Shown here: piece by piece, positions 33,295-34,251 of the stretch | How the letters are laid out: each line of letters begins with the position of its first letter | Position numbering within the stretch: the first letter of the stretch is position 1 | Origin: Clostridia bacterium | Lineage (GTDB): Bacteria > Bacillota > Clostridia > Oscillospirales > Acutalibacteraceae | Assembly: GCA_017554405.1 (NCBI GenBank) | Contig: JAFZIK010000043.1 | Location: forward strand, 1-34,251 | Direction: 5' to 3' | DNA length: 34,251 nt | Translations under genes and position numbers: made by a program | The notes under the pieces: generated by a model | The model's input: the letters and a program-made list of their open reading frames with translations, nothing else | Told to the model about the DNA's origin: nothing | Database searches by the model: none

Positions 33295-34251
33295 TCAGCG
33301 ATCGGCATTATCCGCCTTCAAATTCGGGAAATACTTGCAGAATTCTTTTATTTCTTTGCGGCAGTCCCCTGCGATTTCTACAAAGTGGTGAATATAAGGA
33401 CCGTCAATAAGGCGGTCTTCTATTTTTTGGAGATTGTCAAATTCCGCCCAAAGATAGGTGCCGTGGGTCTGCGGTCCGGTTGTGGTATTTGCCAAAAGCG
33501 GCAGTATCATATACTTGCCGTCTTCGCGATCTATGCGCGCCACGGTGTATTCGCCGTCTTTAGCGCGAAACCACGAGCGCTGGTTTACAAGGCGGGCGGT
33601 GCTGTCTATACCGCTTTCGGCTTTTTGAGAAAGCGGGAACGGTCCGCAGTGCCAAAGAAGTTCCGCGTTTTTGTTTTCGGGATGGCGCACCGTAAACTCG
33701 CCGAAAAGGGGTTTCCCCTCGCCGAGCGTGGCACACTTTAAGAGCACCATTGTAAGCAGGGCGTGCATATCGCTCTCACACGATACGAGATACCCCATAT
33801 CGTTTAATATGCCGTATACCGTGCAGGGCGCAAGACCGTCAAACATAACCGGCGTCGCCGTCCAGCACTCGGCGGAAACGGCGTCCAAATTGAATTCATC
33901 AAACAGGCGTTTTAAAGTTACGGCATACGCCGCCATACGCTCTACGTATTGCGGGGTAAGATCATCGAGTTTATAGTTTTTAAGTATATAGTTTTCGATT
34001 TCCTTTTTCTCGGGCGGGTTTTCGGTCAGTACCACGTTCATCCGCTGTTCGATAAGGGCGAAGTTTATCGGTATCATCTTTACGCCGAATTTTTCGAGCA
34101 GGTCACCCTCGTTCCAGATGACCGAATAGAAAGGCGCGGGGCGAAGACCTATCTGACCGACGCGTATCCCCTTAAAATTTTTGACCATGCAGGCGACGCG
34201 AACGAAGCTTTCAAAGCCCTCTTTGAACTCTTCGCTTTCAACCCTGCAACA
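33295..34251 (-). CDS. L-fucose/L-arabinose isomerase family protein (5' end missing)
   Basis: The reading frame stays open to the window edge, so only the last 318 residues are visible; an internal ATG at 34188 is probably not the start. The segment AVSAECWTATPVMFDGLAPCTVYGILNDMGYLVSCESDMHALLTM matches the C-terminal metal-binding region of FucI/AraA-like ketol isomerases, with the Glu and Asp ligands (CESD) and a later PQTHGTYLWAEF histidine segment. Members interconvert deoxy- or pentose aldoses and ketoses in the cytoplasm; the exact sugar is not clear. It probably belongs to a carbohydrate operon that continues beyond the window. It ends at the terminator shared with upp. Confidence 0.78.
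   Translation of the reverse strand, partial: CCRVESEEFKEGFESFVRVACMVKNFKGIRVGQIGLRPAPFYSVIWNEGDLLEKFGVKMIPINFALIEQRMNVVLTENPPEKKEIENYILKNYKLDDLTPQYVERMAAYAVTLKRLFDEFNLDAVSAECWTATPVMFDGLAPCTVYGILNDMGYLVSCESDMHALLTMVLLKCATLGEGKPLFGEFTVRHPENKNAELLWHCGPFPLSQKAESGIDSTARLVNQRSWFRAKDGEYTVARIDREDGKYMILPLLANTTTGPQTHGTYLWAEFDNLQKIEDRLIDGPYIHHFVEIAGDCRKEIKEFCKYFPNLKADNADR

Overview
The window reads as chromosomal core DNA of an anaerobic, moderate-GC member of the Firmicutes (class Clostridia, probably an uncultured Oscillospirales/Ruminococcaceae-type gut lineage). This is inferred from gene content rather than from a marker gene: group II ECF transporter module, RNase J, zinc-finger ClpE-type AAA+ unfoldase, DUF1846, DUF5711, and the NusG-domain-II/Gx-transporter/ApbE set, together with strong GGAGG-type ribosome binding sites, GTG and TTG starts, and TTGACA-N17-TATAAT promoters.

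Layout. (1) 1-2850: tRNA-Val, then a minus-strand methyltransferase / Gx-transporter / NusG-domain-II cluster divergent from a lipoprotein FAD:protein FMN transferase (ApbE). (2) 2868-5597: SecA. (3) 5598-9400: a short array of variable hairpins, a small membrane protein with a C-terminal zinc ribbon, DUF1846, a long structured leader and a CPA2-type cation/proton antiporter, closed by a strong bidirectional terminator. (4) 9420-10970: minus-strand mannose-6-phosphate isomerase and a DUF4304-like protein. (5) 10980-11630: a gene-free stretch holding a terminator, an array of about ten variable hairpins joined by a constant 8-nt linker, a partial duplicate of the tRNA-His 3' end that encloses more hairpins, and tRNA-His itself. 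(6) 11664-30200: eighteen minus-strand genes in tight series (ruvC-ruvA-ruvB-methyltransferase-ecfA1-ecfA2-ecfT-truA-DUF5711-cvpA-clp-dut-rnj-rplI-dnaB-tilS-hpt-ftsH), with a recognisable promoter before ruvC and a terminator after ftsH. (7) 30357-30851: an Asn/Gly-rich lipoprotein, divergent from (8) the plus-strand tsaE-tsaB-rpiB-upp operon. (9) 33295-34251: 3' part of an L-fucose/arabinose-isomerase-family gene running off the window.

Most genes are housekeeping: Holliday-junction resolution, tRNA modification (TruA, TilS, TsaB/TsaE), purine and pyrimidine salvage (Hpt, Upp, Dut), replication (DnaB), RNA and protein turnover (RNase J, Clp, FtsH), secretion (SecA) and vitamin uptake (EcfA1A2T). 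The unusual material is intergenic. Two arrays, at 5621-5700 and 11046-11277, consist of short stem-loops whose stem sequences all differ but stay self-complementary, while the linkers between them are constant. This is the reverse of ordinary palindromic repeats and is the best candidate here for something undescribed. A tRNA-His-derived module next to the larger array and a potentially leaderless apbE transcript are the next most notable observations.
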